64,000 nt of DNA from NCBI RefSeq assembly GCF_902833055.1, contig NZ_CADFEJ010000005.1:62001-126000 (forward strand), given 5' to 3'. This DNA comes from Burkholderia territorii (lineage in GTDB: Bacteria > Pseudomonadota > Gammaproteobacteria > Burkholderiales > Burkholderiaceae). The notes under the pieces were generated by a model. That model ran no database searches and was not told where the DNA came from. It worked only from the letters and a program-made list of their open reading frames with translations. Every line of letters begins with the position of its first letter. Position 1 is the stretch's first letter. This document shows, one piece after another, positions 60,676 through 64,000 of this stretch. Both the position numbers and the translations under genes were made by a program.

Positions 60676-61988
60676 GCGACCTGCGCGGCGACGACGCGGC
60701 GCGCGAACCCGCAACCGCCGCACCCACCGCACCCGCCGCGCAGCCGTGGTACCGGCGGCTCGGTCCCGGCCTGCTCGCGGGTGCGTCCGACGCCGATCCG
60801 AGCAATGTCGCCGTCTATGCGCAGGCCGGCAGCCAGTTCGGCTTCCACATGCTGTGGATGATCGTGATCACGCTGCCGATGATGGTCGCCGTACAGCTCG
60901 CGTCGGCATTCGTCGGGCGCGCGAATCGCGAAGGCCTCGTGGCGGGCATCCGCGAGCAGTTCTCCAGCCGCCTCGCCAAGGCACTGATCATGATGGTCGT
61001 AGTCGTCAACGTCGTGAACGTCGGCGCCGATCTCGCCGCAATGGGCGATGCGACCGCGCTCGTCGTCGGCGGCCGCAGCTACTGGTATGCGCCCGTCTAC
61101 GGGATCGCGTCGCTCATGCTGCAGGTTTTCCTGTCCTACGAACGCTACGCGCGCTGGCTCAAATGGATGACGCTCGGGCTGCTCGCCTACGTGCTGGAGC
61201 TCGGCTTCGTGCACGTCGACTGGCGCAGCCTGCTTCACGCGATCGTGCTTCCGCACATTGCGTTCACCCACGACTATGCGACGACGGCGGTCGCGGTGCT
61301 CGGCACGACGCTGAGCCCGTACCTGTTCGTCTGGCAAGCCGCGCTCGAAGTCGAGGAAACCCAGGCCGAGCGCCGCAACGGCGATATCGCATGCGCGCCC
61401 GGCGCGCGGCGGGAGACCGAGCGACGCATCACGTTCGACACCTGGACCGGGATGATCGTGACCAACGCGGTATCGTTCTGCATCATGGTGATCGGCGCGG
61501 CCGTGTTCTTCGCGAACGGCGGACACGACATCGGCTCGACCGCGCAGGCGGCCGAGGCGTTGCGCCCGATCGCCGGCGAAGCGGCGTTCGTCGTGTTCGC
61601 GCTCGGCATCGTCGGCTGCGGGCTGCTCGCGATTCCGGCGTTCGCGGGTAGCGCCGCGTACGGCTGCGCGGAGGCATGGCGCTTCCGGGAAGGCCTGAAC
61701 GAACCGGTGCGGCGCGCGCCGGCATTCTATGCGGTGCTGGCGGCGTGCGTGCTGGTCGGCATCGCGATCTGCTTCAGTCCTGTCGATCCGATCAAGGCGC
61801 TTTACTGGAGCGCGGTGCTCAACGGCGTCGCGGCGGTGCCGATGCTCGTGCTCGTGATGCTGTTGTCGCAGCGGCGCGATGCGGCCGGGCGACCCGGCAG
61901 CGGGCTCGCGTCGAAGGTGTTCGGGTGGCTGGCGGTCGTGCTGATGGCGGGATCGGTGATCGTAATGGCCATGGACATGCTGAGTTGA
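60672..61988 (+). CDS. NRAMP-family divalent metal transporter, divergent subtype
   Basis: A 438-aa inner-membrane protein with about eleven helices. The TM1 metal motif reads D42-P-S-N45 in place of the usual DPGN. The TM6 segment is GTTLSPYLFVWQAALEVEE without the canonical Met-Pro-His, so metal preference probably differs from Mn2+/Fe2+ NRAMP proteins; Mg2+ or broader uptake is possible. The ATG overlaps the udgX stop, and it shares the udgX transcript. No metal-sensor gene is nearby. Confidence 0.87.
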   Translation: MSDLRGDDAAREPATAAPTAPAAQPWYRRLGPGLLAGASDADPSNVAVYAQAGSQFGFHMLWMIVITLPMMVAVQLASAFVGRANREGLVAGIREQFSSRLAKALIMMVVVVNVVNVGADLAAMGDATALVVGGRSYWYAPVYGIASLMLQVFLSYERYARWLKWMTLGLLAYVLELGFVHVDWRSLLHAIVLPHIAFTHDYATTAVAVLGTTLSPYLFVWQAALEVEETQAERRNGDIACAPGARRETERRITFDTWTGMIVTNAVSFCIMVIGAAVFFANGGHDIGSTAQAAEALRPIAGEAAFVVFALGIVGCGLLAIPAFAGSAAYGCAEAWRFREGLNEPVRRAPAFYAVLAACVLVGIAICFSPVDPIKALYWSAVLNGVAAVPMLVLVMLLSQRRDAAGRPGSGLASKVFGWLAVVLMAGSVIVMAMDMLS

Positions 61989-62125
61989 CCGCGATGGGTG
62001 TGCTTCCGGTTCAGTTGTATCGGGCTCCGGTCACATTGCCCGCAAGGCTCCTTACACATGTATTGCCCGGCGGATCGTCCCGTAGATAGCGAGGCTGCTA
62101 TGCTTTGACACCCCACGTGCACGAC

Positions 62126-62590
62126 ATGACCGGCCGCCCAATGAACCTGACTTTCGCTCCCACCACCCGGTCTGACGCCGAACGTTTGGTGGCCATTCGA
62201 ATTTCCGCGATGCGCGAGAGCTTGGAACGTGTCGGTCGCTTCGACCCGAAGCGGGCACGAGAGCGTTTCCTCGCGTCTTTTGATCCTGCACTCTGTCGCT
62301 TCATCGAGGCCGATGGTATCCGTGTAGGCTTTGTGTTGATTCGCCCTCAAGAAGACCATCTGTACTTGGACCACTTGTACATCGAGCCTGAACATCAGAG
62401 AAAGGGTATCGGGGCAGCAGTGCTGCGAGAGATCTGTGCAGATGCCGATGCGCAACGGATGCCCATTCGCCTGGGTGCACTGCGAGGCAGCGAATCGAAC
62501 CGCTTCTATCAGCGGCACGGCTTCGAGCAGACGGACGAAACGGAATGGGACATTTACTACGTGCGCCAGCCGTATGCCACCAAGGCGTAG
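62126..62590 (+). CDS. GNAT-family N-acetyltransferase, 155 aa
   Basis: A GNAT fold with the acetyl-CoA loop QRKGIGAAVL in the segment YIEPEHQRKGIGAAVL and a typical start NLTFAPTTRSDAERLVAIRI. The C-terminal FYQRHGFEQTDETEWDIYYV is characteristic of small-molecule or antibiotic-type acetyltransferases; the acceptor is unknown. Base composition is visibly lower in G+C than the neighbours, with codons rarely used around it, suggesting acquisition. Starts at 62126 or 62141 are both possible; a possible -10 (TATGCT) ends near 62104. Confidence 0.85.
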   Translation: MTGRPMNLTFAPTTRSDAERLVAIRISAMRESLERVGRFDPKRARERFLASFDPALCRFIEADGIRVGFVLIRPQEDHLYLDHLYIEPEHQRKGIGAAVLREICADADAQRMPIRLGALRGSESNRFYQRHGFEQTDETEWDIYYVRQPYATKA

Positions 62591-62729
62591 GCCTTCAAGT
62601 TCTTGCGAACGAACCGAAGGCGCAGCCTGGAGAAGCATCAATCGCGAAAAACTTCATGCGATTGAAGATTCGTTCGGCATTCGCCCCGGGGCAACCCCGG
62701 CGCCGGCACGGCGAATCAACGACATCGGA

Positions 62730-62765
62730 CAACCGGGCGGCCGCGCGAACAGCACGGCCCGGTTG
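62730..62765. repeat. inverted repeat after the ferritin-like gene
   Basis: CAACCGGGC (62730-62738) and GCCCGGTTG (62757-62765) make a nine-base perfect stem with an 18-base loop, 14 bases beyond the ferritin-like stop codon on its strand. No T-run is present, so termination is possible but not certain. The flanking 62591-62729 shows no supported gene. Confidence 0.55.
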
Positions 62766-62779
62766 CCCGACAACCATCG

Positions 62780-63391
62780 TTACATCATCTTGCCGCGTGA
62801 CTTTTCGGCACGCGCGGCATCGGCCGCCGACTCGACCTTCTTCACTTCCTCCGGCGGCGGCAGCACCGCCTTGAAGCCCATCGAATCGATCCACATCTCG
62901 CGCGCCCAGCCGCGGGTGTGATACAGGTGATGGTCCTCGTCGGCCTCGACTTCATCGTGCGCGGCCTTCAGCGCCTTCGCCGCATCGCCGTCGGGCAACT
63001 GGTCGGCGGCATAGCCGATCAGCTCCCAGTTCAGGTGATCCTTGGTTTCCGCCAGCACCACGCATTCGGCCGCGACGACCTGCGCGACCGCCGGATCGGC
63101 CTGCTTCTTCGCCTGCTCGATCACCTGGACGAGCGACTTGCCGGTTGCCGCCACGGCGGCGCGGCCCGGCGACTGTGCATCCGGATCGAGGCCGAGCGTT
63201 TCGAATACCTTGCGCAGCACCTCCTGATGATGCATCGTCTCGCGGTGGTACTTCTCCCACTCCTTGTGCAGGTCCTCGTCGGTCGCGCACTGGAGCGCGG
63301 CCTCGTAGATCTTCGCGCCGCCAAGCTCGGTCTCGTATGCCTGGCAGAGCAGTTCAAGGATGCCTTCGTGCTTCGATTGCCGTTGGGCCAT
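62780..63391 (-). CDS. ferritin-like domain protein, 203 aa
   Basis: Four-helix ferritin-like protein. The acidic and histidine ligands appear as ELGGAKIYEAAL, EKYHRETMHHQEVL and LAETKDHLNWELIG, then EVEADEDHHLYHTRGWAREM, all consistent with a di-iron site. The C-terminal 40 residues are a lysine-rich tail. Such proteins store iron or act as oxygen/peroxide sinks; the reaction is not defined. GGAGAGG precedes the ATG. A terminator lies only 13 bases upstream of the start codon, between it and the DUF4142 gene. Confidence 0.83.
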   Translation of the reverse strand: MAQRQSKHEGILELLCQAYETELGGAKIYEAALQCATDEDLHKEWEKYHRETMHHQEVLRKVFETLGLDPDAQSPGRAAVAATGKSLVQVIEQAKKQADPAVAQVVAAECVVLAETKDHLNWELIGYAADQLPDGDAAKALKAAHDEVEADEDHHLYHTRGWAREMWIDSMGFKAVLPPPEEVKKVESAADAARAEKSRGKMM

Positions 63392-63404
63392 GACTGCCTC
63401 TCCG

Positions 63405-63429
63405 AAAAAACGGGCCGCCCGCGCGGCCC
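63405..63429 (-). terminator. terminator or attenuator between the DUF4142 and ferritin-like genes
   Basis: On the minus strand the stem GGGCCGC/GCGGCCC with loop GCGG is followed by a G and six T residues. It ends the DUF4142 gene but sits directly before the ferritin-like gene's ribosome binding site, with no room for another promoter between. Confidence 0.85.
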
Positions 63430-63450
63430 TTGGGTTGAAACGGGCGCGCG

Positions 63451-64000
63451 TTACTGCGCGCCCACCTTGCGTTGGAGTTCCTCCGCCATGCTCAGGTGAT
63501 GCTTGAGCGTCGGCAGCGTGGATTTCGCGAACGCTCGCAGTTGCGCGTCCTTGCCGTCGCGCGCCTCGTCCTCGAACAGCGCGACCGCCTTCTTGTGCGC
63601 GTCCGGGCCGACCGCCGCGACATATGCGGTGTCGAAGTCGTGCCCGCGCTTGCCGCGCAGCGCCTCGACGTCCGGGTCCTGGATTTGATCCACCTGCGGT
63701 TTCATGCCGGCGCGCGCCGCAAGCGCGTTGAGCTTCGCATTCGCCTTGCCGTGATCGGCGACCATGCGCTTCGCGAACGCGCGGACGTCCGCCGATTGCG
63801 CCTGCTTCAGCGCAAGCTGGCTGGCCTGCACCTCGGCCTTGCCGGCGAGCGCGGCCTTGTCGACGAACTCGGCATCGCCGCCCTGCGGGGCCTTCGCGAT
63901 ACCGGCATCGTTCGCGCCGCCGCCCGACGACGGGTTGATCACGCCGCCCGGCACATGCGAATTCGATGCGGGCGGCTCGCTGGGCATCTGTGCCTGCGCG
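63451..64000 (-). CDS. DUF4142 family protein (partial, 5' end outside window)
   Basis: The visible part ends with a long helical DUF4142 domain (FVDKAALAGKAEVQASQLAL, MVADHGKANAKLNALAARAG, ALFEDEARDGKDAQLRAFAK). The frame is open past 63987, and the residues before the first visible Met read AQAQ, which look like a signal-peptide cleavage region, so the true start lies beyond the window edge. DUF4142 proteins are periplasmic, often stress-induced, and related in fold to ferritin-like bundles. It lies next to a ferritin-like gene. Confidence 0.85.
   Translation of the reverse strand, partial: AQAQMPSEPPASNSHVPGGVINPSSGGGANDAGIAKAPQGGDAEFVDKAALAGKAEVQASQLALKQAQSADVRAFAKRMVADHGKANAKLNALAARAGMKPQVDQIQDPDVEALRGKRGHDFDTAYVAAVGPDAHKKAVALFEDEARDGKDAQLRAFAKSTLPTLKHHLSMAEELQRKVGAQ

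Overview
The window reads as chromosomal DNA of a Burkholderia-type betaproteobacterium, most like the B. cepacia complex. It is roughly two-thirds G+C. The gene set fits: a catBCA-benABCD block, a second rpoN, paired TreS-maltokinase/GlgE and TreYZ trehalose routes, and many small proteins of families common in Burkholderia (DUF1488, DUF3175, DUF3008, DUF2591 and others). Species-level assignment is inference. I saw no tRNA, rRNA, CRISPR array, insertion sequence or prophage.

Layout. 1-6.1 kb: catB-catC-catA-benA-benB-benC-benD on the minus strand, which takes benzoate through catechol to the beta-ketoadipate pathway, with a BenM/CatM-type operator upstream of catB. 6.4-11.4 kb: a CYTH-CHAD protein, a SotB-like efflux pump, a HAD phosphatase and a stand-alone SdhB-like iron-sulfur protein. 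11.5-16.1 kb: an operon of an MgtC-like membrane protein, a small protein, a phospholipase D fused to a TVP38/DedA-like domain and an EEP nuclease/phosphatase, then a DUF2591 protein. 16.3-34.4 kb: a tightly coupled seven-gene alpha-glucan/trehalose operon, glgE-treS/mak-glgB-glgX-treZ-malQ-treY. 34.5-37.7 kb: an arsenic operon, arsR-arsC-acr3-arsH-arsN2. 37.9-54.9 kb: an accessory stress-type block with an MBL-MoaF protein, a PSD-like enzyme, DJ-1/PfpI, many small unknowns, a CPA1 antiporter, the Ku-LigD end-joining pair, a second sigma-54 (RpoN), and CBS and PRC-barrel proteins. 55-59.5 kb: organic-acid uptake (MFS symporter, periplasmic binding protein, DctA, LysR regulator). 59.9-62 kb: a 41-codon ORF, a UdgX-type uracil-DNA glycosylase and an NRAMP-like transporter, overlapping in series. 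62.1-64 kb: an acetyltransferase, a ferritin-like protein and a DUF4142 protein cut by the window edge.

The main new observation is regulatory. About fifteen close matches to the sigma-54 -24/-12 promoter (GGCAYG-N4-TTGC and near variants) lie just upstream of genes between 11 and 60 kb, mostly 25-75 bases before the start codon and on the correct strand. They precede the mgtC operon, the glgE operon, the DUF2591 gene, the PSD gene, the pfpI operon, many small unknown genes, the CBS/PRC genes and the udgX operon. Three pairs stand back to back. A second rpoN gene lies in the middle of this set. A recurring upstream element (CTGCAAAG-W-TTTCAACGG-N2-3-TGTAA and looser relatives) sits 75-180 bases behind several of them and could be an enhancer-protein site. 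I infer a local RpoN2-dependent regulon joining glycogen/trehalose metabolism, membrane and DNA maintenance and small stress proteins. No enhancer-binding activator gene is visible in the window.
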